Assembly: GCF_042453785.1 (NCBI RefSeq)
Contig: NC_091661.1
Coordinates: 31,673,501 to 31,737,500 of the forward strand
DNA from: Malus domestica
Taxonomy: Eukaryota > Streptophyta > Magnoliopsida > Rosales > Rosaceae
DNA: 64,000 bases
Reading direction: 5' to 3'
The notes under the pieces are model-generated. The model searched no databases. It saw only the letters and a program-made list of their open reading frames with translations, and was not told the DNA's origin. This document shows positions 46,560 through 57,774 of this stretch, piece after piece. Every line of letters starts with the position of its first letter. Within the stretch, counting starts at the first letter, position 1. A program made the translations under genes and the position numbers.

Positions 46560-47045
46560 TATTCCCACAACCTACGAAAGATTTATATCTCTGGTTACAC
46601 ATAAGCACGACACATAAAAGCTTTTTTGCTAAAAATTATATTCTTAATGTTTAAGGTACAACGAATTTGGACAAGACCTACAGAACTATGAATATGATGG
46701 ATGTATATCTGTAATAACACAAGAGCATGACACGTGAGTATCTGTTGCGATCTAATAATTGCTTATATAAAGTACAACGGATTTGGACAAAACATGCAGA
46801 AAGATTGTCTGCCCTCCCGTGCCCTCCTATTTGTGTGATCACGATTAAGTCACGTCAACATTTTATATTACTATTCATTTTTGTCTTGTAATCTCTATAA
46901 AAAAATATATATAAAATGTTGATCTGGCTTAACCGTGACCACACAAAACAGAAGAGTATGGAATGACACTGAAAGTGGGAGGGCAGACAATCCTTATCCG
47001 AACTTTTGAGTATTGATGAGTGTATATAACACAGAAGCGTCTGTG
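46560..47045. repeat. Diverged tandem duplication, second unit split by a MITE
   Basis: TACAACGAATTTGGACAAGA…CAGAACTATGAATAT…TGTATATCTGTAATAACACA (about 46658-46730) recurs as TACAACGGATTTGGACAAAA…GCAGAA (46772-46801), then resumes after the MITE as GAACTTTTGAGTATTGATGA…TATATAACACAGAAG (about 47000-47037). The intact unit shows where the MITE went in. Confidence 0.65.
46801..46999. mobile_element. MITE, same family as 45885-46104, copy 2
   Basis: Begins AGATTGTCTGCCCTCCC and ends …GGAGGGCAGACAATCCTTATCC. The inner arms (TGTGATCACGATTAAGTCAC, GGCTTAACCGTGACCACACA) match copy 1. It sits inside the second unit of a local duplication; the target duplication is not clean. Confidence 0.78.
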
Positions 47046-47091
47046 CGGTTCCATGATTCAATTACCGACGTGCCATATGTACTGTAGATAG

Positions 47092-47179
47092 CTGAGGTTT
47101 TGAACTGATTAATTTCAAGTTTGAAATTGACGTGGCTGAGGTTTTGAACTGATTAATTTCAAGTTTGAAATTGACGTGT
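47092..47179. repeat. Perfect 44 bp tandem duplication
   Basis: GCTGAGGTTTTGAACTGATT…TTGAAATTGACGTG occurs twice head to tail with no difference I can see, so it is very recent. Confidence 0.9.
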
Positions 47180-47204
47180 GAACTAATTTTGCAACAATAC
47201 CACA

Positions 47205-48715
47205 TATTTGTTTATAGAAACTCAGAGTTTTCTTTCAGAAGCTTCAATTGTATTTTCATTACACAATAATGTTATTTCAAGAAAGAGTATATATAGTCTT
47301 TGGCTTTGTACAGTAATACCCTCAACTAATCTCAACTAACAATTCACTGTTAAAACAAACCAGTGACAACTTTTGATGATGTGGCATTTGCCTCAATACA
47401 CCCTCTCAAGCTAAAATTGGAATTTGTAATGATGCCAATTGGAAGCGTGGACTTCAAGTAACAGAACCTGATTTTGGAAAAGGGACTTAGTGTAAGAATC
47501 TGCTAATTGATCTTCACTATAGACAAATTGAACTTTGATGAGATTTGCAAGAACCAACTCTCGGATGTAATGATAATTGATTTCTACATGTTTAGTTCTT
47601 GCATGAAATACAAGATTTGAGGCAAGTGAAATTGCTGAAATTTTATCACACCACAAAGTAGGAATAGTTTTGAGAGGAAAGCCAATATCATGAAATATTT
47701 TGTAGATCCAAGTGCGTTATGCAACTATGTGTGCCAAAGATCCATACTTTGCTTCTGTTGATGATCAAGCTACAATAGCTTGTTTCTTGGCACTCTAGCT
47801 AATTTAATTTGGACATAGAAAAACATTGTATCCACTCGTGGATCTTTTGTCAAATGTACATCCTGTCCAATCTGCATCAGAGTATGCAGTGAGATTATTA
47901 CTACCCTTTTTAAACCAGATGCCCTAAGGAATGGAGCCTTTTAAAAACTTGAGAACCCTTTTTGCAGCTTTCATATGTTGTTCCCTGGGAGCATGCATGA
48001 ATTGACAGATTTGGTTCACTACAAAGGAGAGATCAGGCCTTGTCCAAGTCAAATATTGCAGGCCACCAACAATGGACATGTATTAAGTAGGATTAGGGAG
48101 ACGAAGGCCACTGTGATCAAGCTTGGTGGAGCTGAGAGGAGTACAACATGGCTTAGAACCTTCCATATTGGTTTTCTCAAGAAGGTCAAGTAGATACTTT
48201 GTTTGATAAAGAAAGATACCCTCAGATGTTTTTGAACTTCCAATCCCAAGGAATAATGCAGAGGTCCCAGATCCTTGACTAGAAAAATGGCATTCAGTTT
48301 TTGAATGAATAACTGACATATAGAAGCATTAAGGCCTGTAACAAATATGTCATCTACATACACTATGACAATTACCAAGGTTGGTCCTTTGGAAACAAAT
48401 AAGGATGCATTTGAGGAAGATTGAACAAACCCAAACGTGAGAAGAGCTTGGAATAGCTTGTCAAACCAATCTCTTAGTGCCTGTTTAAGGCCTTATAAAG
48501 ATTTCCTCATCTTACAAACATGATGTGGCATTGAAGGATCAATAAAACTTGTAGGTTGCTCCATATACACAACTTCTTTCAAATCACCATAAAGAAGTGC
48601 ATTAGTTGAGGGTATTATTGAATAAAGCTAAAGGCTATATATACTCTTTCTTGTAATAACATTGTTGAAAATACAATTGAAGCTTCTGAAAGAATACTCT
48701 GATGATGTGGCATTT
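47205..48715 (-). mobile_element. Ty1/Copia retrotransposon remnant
   Basis: Minus-strand order: a reverse-transcriptase part with the YVDD box (about 48378-48050), an RNase H part (about 47656-47411, containing HVEINYHYIRELV and ADSYTKSL, the Copia hallmark), a purine-rich tract, then a ~194 bp LTR (about 47209-47402). A related LTR piece lies at about 48604-48714 in inverted orientation, so the locus is rearranged. Gag, integrase and most of the RT are absent. The coding parts are broken in several places. It is an old fossil with no sign of activity. Confidence 0.85.
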
Positions 48716-50425
48716 GCCTCAATATTGTAGGCTATTGTATGTCGACCAACCCTAATTATCTTTTTTTAGTCAAGAAGAAATTCTAATTATATCTTGTCTA
48801 ATGTGATCGTCGATCGTAATAGAAAGTTTAATAATCGAATAAACCACTAAACAAACCGATTAGGCATGAGAGGATCATAAAGGTGGCCGAAAAACACAGT
48901 CGCTAACAACGGTGGACTAAGGAGAAAAGCCATTAATCCCTCTAGAATTTTAGGGTTAGGATAATTTCCTTATGATTATGATGGGGGAGCGTGAGAGGCT
49001 AGGACATCTTAATCCTGTACTGATCGGACCCCACGGGATGAACTAGGGTACATTGAATGGGGTGGGATTGGATGGCACCTAACCTACCTAAGCAAGTCTT
49101 TCAATATTTGAATAATGCATCGCACCAGTTTTTCTACCGCCATGCATCGCACCAGTATTAATATTGGTGATTGGTCAGTGGCAAGCTCACATGCATGCAT
49201 GTATATACATCTATCTATGGGCCAGTGGCTGCCCTGCCGGCCAAGGTCCTTCCTCCATCGATGTGAAAATTCATTCTTCATGCATTATCTTGTATGTGTG
49301 ATAAATTTTCAAGTCTAATAAGTAGACAATACAAACGGAGTGATGTAAAGCGTGTGTAACCATTGGGCTTAACACGTGTGATAATATGTTCTGATATCAT
49401 GAAGAAAATTTAAATTTCACGATAAAACCAATTAACAATATGAAAAGTAATCTAACTTATATTTAATATTTTCCCTCCTTCCATCAAGGGGAATTTTATT
49501 CTCAACAAATACTAACAGACAGTCAAACCGACCCTTTTCCTTTTTAGGGCAAGCATGCATCATGAGGTGGGGAAGGAGATCTTCTTGTCCATAAAACTAT
49601 CATCCTATTTCTACACCATTGATTCATTTTCCACAGCTTAGCTTTAGAGGTTCTATTGTATTTTACTATCATCCTGCATGTATGAATGGAACATAATCAA
49701 TCGATTGATTGTTTTGGTCGGAAAGATAAGATTCGAACGTTTTAACACGACATAAGATTAGAACGTTTTAACATGACATAAGATAGACAAGCTAACTCTT
49801 GATGACTAATACCAAAAGGAATTATTAGTACTATTACATGGTTGAAGTTTTCTATACGCAAAAAATATTCAACTCATTAAATATAATCCCATTCGTATAA
49901 GCTATAATCGTCATCTTTTAGGGTTTTAGCTATGATGTATATTAGCCATTCTAAACCACACAAAAACTGCGTTTTCTACACTCCACGGCTGACGTAGCTG
50001 CACTTGCAATTGCTAGACGTTGATGGGGGCAGTAAAGGTAGATTTTTGGGAATCTAGTTAGTGAGCCATGTGTAAGTTATGCAGAAATAATAAAATCTAG
50101 ATAGGAAGTAGGCCATGAGTAAGTATTGAAAAAAATATTCCCTAATTGCATTGCTTCCAATTTTAATTTACTTTTTGTTGACTTTATAGTTTATACATTG
50201 ATAAATCTTGAAAGAGAGAAATTTTTTCAATATGTTCGGAATATGCGACAGTAAATCATATATTATTATACAAGTATACAAAAAAAGTTAAGTGGTTGTG
50301 AGCATTACAATGTAGTTGAATGAGTACCTATATGTGTTTGTCTAAGTCTAAATTAGAGATAAAGAATGTGCTACACAAATTTTAAATTTAAATTTAAATA
50401 TTAATGATAATTAATGTATTGGTAA
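48716..50425. other. Intergenic, no supported gene
   Basis: A ~28 bp direct repeat (ATAAGATTMGAACGTTTTAACA) occurs at about 49727-49777. GCATCGCACCAGT is repeated at about 49117 and 49143. No gene or element with defined ends. Confidence 0.45.
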
Positions 50426-51790
50426 TGCTCACCGGAATCGGATCCTCTCCGGATCCCTTCTCTAGGAATCCCCGGAGATCCTTTAATCACCAACGTTCAA
50501 TAAAAGAGCAATGGTCAGGATTCATTTGATTTGTTTTTTTCCTCTTTACATTACTCCCTCTTTCTTTTTCATCGTCTTCTTCAACCTCTCTCAATCCTCA
50601 CCTTCTTCTCTTCACCGTTTCCAATAAGACCAAACCCAATCATGGGCTAAATGCTATTTTTTAGGTTTTATTTCCCCTCCAAGCCCCCCAGGATTTAGCC
50701 CAGAAAATGGTGTGGGCACCACCAACGGCACCCCACCCACATGGGCTTCTCAGGATTTATTAAATATAACGACTGAGATCGAATATAATCAAATCTAACG
50801 GTAAAAAAAAAAGATATAACGGCTCAAATTTAAATCCAACGGCTAAAATAATTAAAAAAATTATTTCTCAAAATTCACCCAAATGTAGAGATTTTTCAAT
50901 ATTTATAGGAATTTAAATATTTTTAGGTTAAAATATTCATAAAATTAAATTATGATAGTGTACATAATGTTTTTTAAATTACTTTAAAAGAAAAAATTAG
51001 CCTAAATTTATCTTTAATAATCTCAAGCTAAAAAATTTAAGCCAGAAGCTAGAAAGGTTGAAACAGAAAAGTTATTTCTAAGCTCAAACTTAAATTTTTT
51101 AGGCTAAAATGTTTAGATTTTAGAAGTTGGAGATGGTCTAAATCGGCGTGACATCTTTCTCTCTCCGTCCTATTTTGCTTCTCAGTGTCACCTTCCCCTC
51201 GCCTCCTGCATCTCAGATTTCAAAACAAGTACATTTGTTGGTCTCAAGCAGAAAATCAATCAAGCCAACTCATTAAACACCCCAAAACCCGATCTTTACC
51301 CTCGCCCTCCATCCCTAACCCCTATTTCTTCACCCAACAAAAAACGCCCATAAACCCAGAATTTTTTTTAATATACGATTTTTTTTGTATTTTCCAAACA
51401 CCCTTATAACCCATGAATTAAAATTTCCGAACAGCCACGTAATTGATTGCAGGGAGGAAGAAAATTTTTGTCAGATTTCGTGTTTGATGTGAAACCATGA
51501 AACCAAGGGAGGGAGGATGAGGAGAAAAATAGTTTGGATCGATCTTCGATTGAGCCGTCTCACGAAGATCGGAACTCGAAGGCTCGAGGAGCAGCCCCTA
51601 AAAGGGAAGCCGTGGATACGGCGTGTTCGTCACTGCAGTGTTGAAAGACAAGGGAGAGAGGCGGACGTTTTGATGCGAAATTGGGTTCCAAGCTTTTTGA
51701 TGGAAAAATAGGGAGAGAGGGGGGAGAGGAAAGAGAGAGACTTTTTAATGTTAAAACTATTAAAAGAAAATTGATTACTAGCCGTAGGAT
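50426..51790. other. Unclassified, possibly transposon-derived block
   Basis: The left side starts CTCACCGGAATCGGATCCTC near 50429, resembling Mutator-type TIRs of this genome. Inside lie repeated CAACGGCT/TAACGGCT phrases (50766-50850) and GA-rich sequence at 51450-51750 with open frames on both strands but no motif I recognise. I could not fix a right-hand end. A gene-capturing Mutator element is one possibility. Confidence 0.3.
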
Positions 51791-51834
51791 ATCATCTAAC
51801 GGCCACGACATGATTGGTCTGGAGGCTCTGTGAA

Positions 51835-52195
51835 GGTTCCGGCGAGGACCCGAGCCCATGCTCACCAGTACTACTTCGAAATGGTGACCTAAAACGGTCT
51901 CGAACAAATTTAGTGAACCTTTTAGTTTGTTCGGACAAAGGTTCTCTTCTAGTATACAACCAACACTTAGCAATCCATGCATACGATGAAAGTAGTGCTT
52001 CGGGTTGGTTTTTTTTCGCATGTCTGAAAACTAAAGAATCTGATCAAGGAAGAGAGCCGCCCTGTAGCTTGTTCATATGCAATTCCAGTACGTTCGCTTT
52101 ACTCTTCTTTCTATACGAAGTAAGGCCCCACCTCTTCGATTTGTATTTTGTAATAAGACTTCGCTGGGTTGCTCTTGCTCACTAAATAAAAGATA
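51835..52195 (+). other. Candidate organelle-derived insertion (NUMT-like)
   Basis: A sharply bounded, evenly composed segment (about 47% GC by impression) lies in AT-rich DNA. It is open in one frame from 51814 to 52185 (QHLAIHAYDESSASGWFFFA, FFLYEVRPHLFDLYFVIRLR). Phrases such as GAGGACCCGAGCCCATGCTC and GAAGTAAGGCCCCACCTCTTC remind me of plant mitochondrial intergenic DNA. This is recollection only. If nuclear coding, it matches no family I know. Confidence 0.35.
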
Positions 52196-52371
52196 GAAGA
52201 TAAGACATATTTATAATTTGATTGTCTGTAGTTTTTACATATCAGCAACTTTACCGTCCATTAATCCCGCACCAAGTGTCACATAAAGATTGGCTGCAAG
52301 ACCGAAGCCTGTGCAAGTCAATGCTGATGATGAAATTTGAGGGCATCTGCATCAACTCCCTTATAAATAAC

Positions 52372-52379
52372 CATGTGCA
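52372..52379 (+). promoter_or_regulatory. TATA box of the DMR6-type gene
   Basis: TATAAATA lies 121 bp upstream of the ATG at 52500, implying a leader of roughly 90 bp. Confidence 0.6.
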
Positions 52380-52499
52380 ATATCACTTACTAAGCTGTGC
52401 AACTTCCTAGAACTTGCTCCAAATTAAGCTTAGCAGCTGGAGAGGATGCAGATTTTTTATTGCTGTCTTTGTCTCCCCCTTCAAACTTAATACCGAAAC

Positions 52500-55400
52500 A
52501 TGGATACAAAAGTACTCTCCTCCGGAGTCATATACACCAACTTGCCGGAAAGCTATGTCAGACCAGAATCCGACCGGCCTCGCTTGTCCGAAGTCTCTGA
52601 ATGCGAAAACATTCCCGTTATTGACCTGGCTTCTCCCAACAGAGCCCAAACCGTGCAGCAAGTTGGCGATGCCTGCAAATATTATGGTTTTTTTCAGGTA
52701 CCCTCCTCCCTATATCATTAATTAGGATCTTATTTATATGGATCCATCCCTATCTCACTTTAGTTAAGATACAAGATATTGCGAAACTCAACAACCGCAT
52801 TTTTCACAAACCCAGTGCATGTACATATGTGTGTGTACATATTTCTTGATATTCGAGTGATTTCGGTGCTAGGTTATTAACCATGGGGTGTCAACGGAAG
52901 GAGTGGAAAAAATGGTAGGGGTGGCCAATGAGTTTTTTAACCTTCCTGTGGAGGAAAAATTGAAGCTGTACTCAGATGACCCCTCAAAAACCATGAGACT
53001 TTCAACAAGTTTTAATGTAAAGAAGGAGAAGGTTCATAACTGGAGAGATTATCTTCGCCTCCATTGCTATCCTTTGGACAAGTACGTTCCTGAGTGGCCC
53101 TCCAATCCTTCGTCCTTCAGGTACGTTTCTCTCTCTCTCAATTATTTGTCTCTCTCTGATATATGCATCAGACACCATTGGTATATTATTCTTTAGGCAA
53201 ATGCTATGCTGACTGTCAACCACGTTGCTTTCTATCATATGTAATTCATAGTGTACTACGTACAAGGTTCTAAAAGCACTAATAGGGTAGCGGGTTGGGA
53301 TCTAGCGCCTAAGCGGCTAGGCGAAACCTCGACGGATTTAAATAAATCTATTGTATTTTGTGTAAATAAGTGTCTGTTTATATTTAAAATATTTATAATT
53401 TCATCATAAACTAGAAAATAAAATGTTATGTATATTATGAAGTATTGGAACATAATGAAAACATGAGAAACAAACATATAATCTATGTTTATTTAAGTGT
53501 TCAATAAATCTCTTACAATTTATTGAAAACAATAAAATGCAAAAGGAAAGTTATCTATTTTCTATCTAAGTGAGTTGCAACCGAGGCAGTGCCTAGGCTG
53601 TTTGAGCTGGCTAGGCGGATGCCTCAGTAGGTCTAGACGTTATTTCTTAATTTTTAAACTCCTAGGCATTAATCGGGACGATGGCCAGTCGCCTAGCGCC
53701 TAAGCGGAGATTGTTAGAACAATGACTACATATATGATATATCTTATAGGTCTTTAATAAAATAAGTTTTCCATTAGAAAATAATTAATGTGCAAAAAAT
53801 TTACATCATCTTTTTCATAACACGGGACATGCTTATCTAATATTTGAACTCCTAAGAACGCTCCTCGATTACGTCTGTTACAAGAAATTTTATAATCAGA
53901 AAAGTTTTGATCAGTTCTTTTCATATTTTAAAATACTCACACGGAGACATTCTGAAACCTTAAAATCTCTTTTTGTACATTGAAAAGCGAAATATTATAA
54001 TAGGAACCAGATAGATTCAGTCCGATGTAATTTGTATAATTTTTAGTTTTTAGAGTTTAGCTAGGTTTCTAGGGTTTTCTAAACAATGTTTAATTATCAA
54101 AATTAGTTTTCTTTATACATAAATTTATATATAATTTGTATGTTGCTTTGCTAATTAGTAGTTTCTAGTTAGCATATGCCCCTAGTAGTTTCTTAAGAAT
54201 AAATGAAAACACTTAAAGAGTAGTTTAGTCGGCAGCAGTTGCAACCATTTCTGATTATTGTAGGAGGAAAATGGATGCACGTTGACTTTGTCAGAGTCGA
54301 ATCGGGCTCGATCAACGGCGGTGGGTAATTGTCGGATGATATTTTAATTTGAGACGGGCCGACCTACATGTTACGCATTTGAAAATCTACCCGTACGAGA
54401 GTCGTGGCTGATTGACGGTGATTGCGGCATTTTGAGGGTAGGAAGGGGAGATCCCAGCCGTTGATGCATTTTGGTTTTATAATACAGTGGGGTAGTGACG
54501 TAAGGGGTTATTCCGCGTTGATGTAGGCAGTATGGATCATGTGTTTGGTGCGTGATTGGCTACGTGTAAAAGCGGCAAGCAACCAATTTAATTTAACTTA
54601 ATTTAATTTTCTTCATAATATAATGTGATGTTTCAAAAAAAAAAAAATCTAATATGATTCAATTTTATAGAGTGATGCATTGAACTTTGCATGAAAGTAG
54701 TGCGAGAGTCGAATCGAGATGTTGACGTAATCTCGACTCGATTCGGAAAAAGACTTAGGAAACAAAAACGTTTAAATAAAGGTGAAAATCTTATCATGTT
54801 TTGTTACGTGCTTTAATTTTCTTTTAATTTTTTTTTCTTACATAAAAATATTATTTAAGATATCTTCTCATGTTTTTTATAGGGGTGTGCTATCTACACA
54901 CCCCATTTTACTTTTCACACACCCTTTAATAATTTATGTCCATTGATCTTCTTCAATTCATCCGATCCGACGGTTGAAAATTAAAAAGGTGTGTGAGAAG
55001 TAAAATGAGGTTTGTAGATATCACACCCCTTTTTATATGCTCGGAACATGAATACAGTCGTTATATGTAACCATACAAAGTGAAGAAATACTTAAAAAAA
55101 TATCTTTTTCACTTTATAATAAACTATTCCGCATTATAAAACATTGAAAATTATTTCCTCGTGTCTCGTTTTGTTGTCCGTAGCCTTTCTTCAAGTTGAT
55201 ACTGAGTCAGCATTGGGCCATCGAAACTTGTCGTGTCCAATACGTGGGATTTTACTGGTCCCTGTAGCTAAATGGTATTAAAATTCAAGGGCATGGTCCA
55301 CGGGTTATTAAAAAATTAAAAGAAAACTAATAAAAAAAATTTGACAACTTTGAGTTTTAACAAAAATGTGTTGTAAGTGAATAATATCATGATTGAATTT

Positions 55401-56646
55401 TTAGAGTAAAAATGTGGTTTTTCGTTAAAGTGAACAGTATCGAAAGCTTTTCGTTAAAGTTTTCAAAAATTAATTGTCATTAACAAAAATCTTCTTTTAA
55501 TTAATCTTTTTTGGGCCGGTTCAAGCCGAAATTAGGTTTGGTTTGCTCTTTCAACCTCTTACATTAATTCTTGTGAGCTGCAGGGACACTGTGGGTAATT
55601 ACTGTAGAGAGGTTCGAGAACTCGGATACAGATTAGAGGAATTAGTATCAGAAAGTTTAGGGCTGGAGAAAGATTACATAAGGAGCACATTGGGCGAGCA
55701 AGGACAGCACATGGCGGTCAACTTTTACCCGCCATGTCCGCAGCCCGAGCTGACTTACGGGCTGCCGGCCCACACCGACCCAAATGCCCTAACAATTCTG
55801 CTCCAAGACCTTGGAGTTGCTGGCCTTCAAGTTCTCAAAGATGGCAAATGGGTTGCTGTCAATCCCCAACCTAATGCCTTTGTCATTAACATTGGTGACC
55901 AATTACAGGTAACATATAATCCAAAAGATTTCTCTGTATGACGTCTAGTCTTCTTAAAGGTTGAAGTATTGAAGAATATCACTCGCGATCCATTTTATTA
56001 ACTTTAATCCTATTCGTCGAGAGTGTTGATTACATAGGTAAAAATTACGCTTTGAAGTTTCGATTTTTTGTTATAGGTATCAGATTGTTTATTCAAACTC
56101 GAATTTTATCCAATCGTTAATTTACACCCTAAAACAAGCAACCATAGTAAGTTCAATCAAAGTTAAAGAGAACTAAAGAAATGAGGTTTTCTCATCGAGA
56201 CGATTCTTTAAGCATATCCACATAATAATTAGCATACTATACCTTAAAATTGAAACCGTAAAATGTGATCATTTACATGTATATCAACCATTCCCATAAA
56301 TGAGATAAAATTAAGTTAAATAAAATTGATCGCAAATGATATTTTCTCAAAACGTAAAGTTCTTGTATTCTGAAATTATTGACTGGTGCAGGCTCTAAGT
56401 AATGGGATTTACAAGAGTGTGTGGCATCGGGCCATTACCAATACTGAAAGACCAAGGCTCTCAGTAGCTTCATTCTTCTGCCCACAAGACGATGCTCTAA
56501 TAAGCCCAGCAAAAGCTCTCACAGAGGATGGATCTGCAGCCATATATAGGGGATACACCTACACTGAGTATTATAAGAAGTTTTGGACTCGGGACTTGGA
56601 GAAAGACCATTGTTTGGACCTTTTCAGGACTCAGCAGCTGCCCTAG
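52500..56646 (+). CDS. DMR6: DMR6-type 2-oxoglutarate/Fe(II) oxygenase
   Basis: DMR6/DLO enzymes hydroxylate salicylic acid (and in some plants flavones) and lower immunity; loss gives downy-mildew resistance. Exons 52500-52697, 52873-53120, 55584-55908 and 56392-56646 give 341 aa, the DMR6 length, with GT-AG borders and the frame kept. An N-terminal DIOX_N domain contains IPVIDLASPNR, YYGFFQ-VINHGV and LSTSFNVKKEKVHNWRDYLR. The Fe(II)/2OG domain has ligands H212, D214 (GLPAHTDPNALTILLQD) and H269 (KSVWHRA), plus R279 and S281 of the RPRLS 2OG-binding motif. A TATAAATA box sits just upstream. The second intron is unusually long (2463 bp) and carries at least three transposon copies. Everything needed for activity is present. 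Distinguishing DMR6 from its DLO paralogues needs a tree. Confidence 0.92.
53265..53725 (-). mobile_element. Non-autonomous DNA transposon with GCGCCTAAGCGG ends, copy 2 (in DMR6 intron 2)
   Basis: The ends contain TAGCGCCTAAGCGGCTAGGCG and GTCGCCTAGCGCCTAAGCGG. The interior (TTACAATTTATTGAAAACAA, AAACAAACATATAATC) is the reverse complement of the 15.67-16.09 kb copy. It lies about 150 bp beyond the exon 2 donor. Confidence 0.65.
54874..55037. mobile_element. hAT-type MITE (GGGGTGTG ends) in DMR6 intron 2
   Basis: The body, 54882-55029 (148 bp), begins GGGGTGTGCTATCTACACAC and ends …GATATCACACCCC. It is flanked by a perfect 8 bp target duplication TTTTTATA (54874-54881 and 55030-55037), the hAT signature. 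Inverted arms extend over TTTTACTTTTCACACACC. A diverged relative appears at about 59096-59232. Confidence 0.88.
55318..55480 (-). mobile_element. Copy of the TTTAACGAAAA-type MITE family in DMR6 intron 2
   Basis: ACTTTGAGTTTTAACAAAAA…GTAAGTGAATAATATC…AGTAAAAATGTGGTTTTTCG…GTGAACAGTATCG…TTTTCGTTAAAG. This is the best-preserved copy of the family in the window. It lies about 100 bp upstream of the exon 3 acceptor. Confidence 0.65.
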
Positions 56647-56671
56647 CCTCATCAAATGAGAGATTTTTCAA

Positions 56672-56825
56672 TGTGACTATCACACGAGGTGGTACACCAT
56701 GTGTCTCTATATAAATGGTGAATTATGTGTGTTAAAAGGTTAATAACTTAAAAAATAAAATTTATATCATTTGCATAAAAACACATGGTGTACCATCCGT
56801 ATTCCCGTCACAACTAAAAATTTCT
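56672..56825. mobile_element. Palindromic MITE (TACACCA-ATGTGT), copy 2
   Basis: TGTGACTATCACACGAGGTG, GTACACCATGTGT…ATATAAATGGTG is mirrored by ACACATGGTGTACCATCC…CGTCACAACTAAAAATTTC. It starts about 25 bp after the DMR6 stop, so it may be transcribed in the 3' UTR. Related to 40679-40839. Confidence 0.7.
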
Positions 56826-56904
56826 CTCATCAAACATATATGCGTTTGTTTATTCAAAGACGCACAAAACTCGTAATATATTTGTTGCTTATCAAATTAT
56901 GGCT

Positions 56905-57770
56905 TCTCATGGCAGGTTGGAATGCTTCTGTAATTTTGTTGATTTAATTTCTTGATCATAGTATCAGTTTGAATGAACATCGTGAAAAATAATTTCCCAG
57001 CTTCGTCATGAATAATAATGTCCGTCATTTTATTATTCCCTTCTTGCCATTTTCTCTGTTTTAGGAGAGTTCGTGTATGAGTGGCTGTATGCCGAACCTT
57101 ATTAACGGTAGGTTTGGGTGATGAGAAAATACATGGAGTCCTGATTTTGTATTTGTGGCAGTACATACATCTGTCTGTTGTACGACAAGTTTTCTCATTT
57201 GTACGACTCATTTGGAAGTGATTTTAAAATGTCTAGTTTTCATTATGAATTGTTGGTTTCATAAAGAGTAGGAAAGATATCATGGTTTTTTTTGTTGTAT
57301 TAATTTATAACATTTTTAAGGGAAGTGTTATTGGCACTCCAAAAATCTCATTCTACACTCCTCACAAGTGTATTTTTCTTTCCTAATATGAAAGTTTGGA
57401 GTGTGGAATATGATTGTTGGAGTGCTAATAACAATTTCCCATTTTTAATTAATAAATATTTATTCATCGTGTGGCATTCACATCAGTAGAAAATTTTGAG
57501 CCCATTGTTTTACTTGTTAATTAACAAAATTTCTAAAGGTAAGTGGTACATTGCAACATAATACAAAGTTCAAATGGTAAATAATACAAATGAAAAATTC
57601 ATATGGTAGATGCGCACATCGACAAAAGTGCATATAGTATTTACGTAAACTCCTCTATTTTTTTTTATAACTTATGAAAGCCTACCTATGGTGAAAAATC
57701 CACATGCGATCACCATATAAAAAACCAAAGCAATATGAATACAGAAGTTATCATACCTAAAGCCAAAGTT
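56905..57770. other. Downstream flank of COMT copy A, part of a segmental duplication
   Basis: About 56945-57220 (CAGTTTGAATGAACATC, TTATTATTCCCTTCTTGCCA, TTTTAGGAGAGTTC) recurs at about 63189-63420, and 57690-57770 (ATCACCATATAAAAAACCAA) recurs at 63627-63710. The COMT duplication therefore included about 0.8 kb of 3' flank. The hAT MITE at 57320-57440 inserted into copy A only. Confidence 0.8.
57312..57448. mobile_element. hAT-type MITE, copy 2 (121 bp)
   Basis: The body, 57320-57440, begins GGGAAGTGTTATTGGCACTC and ends …GCTAATAACAATTTCCC. It has a perfect 8 bp target duplication ATTTTTAA (57312-57319 and 57441-57448). Same length and family as 35384-35504. It is absent from the matching flank of COMT copy B. 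Confidence 0.88.
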
Positions 57771-57774
57771 ATAT

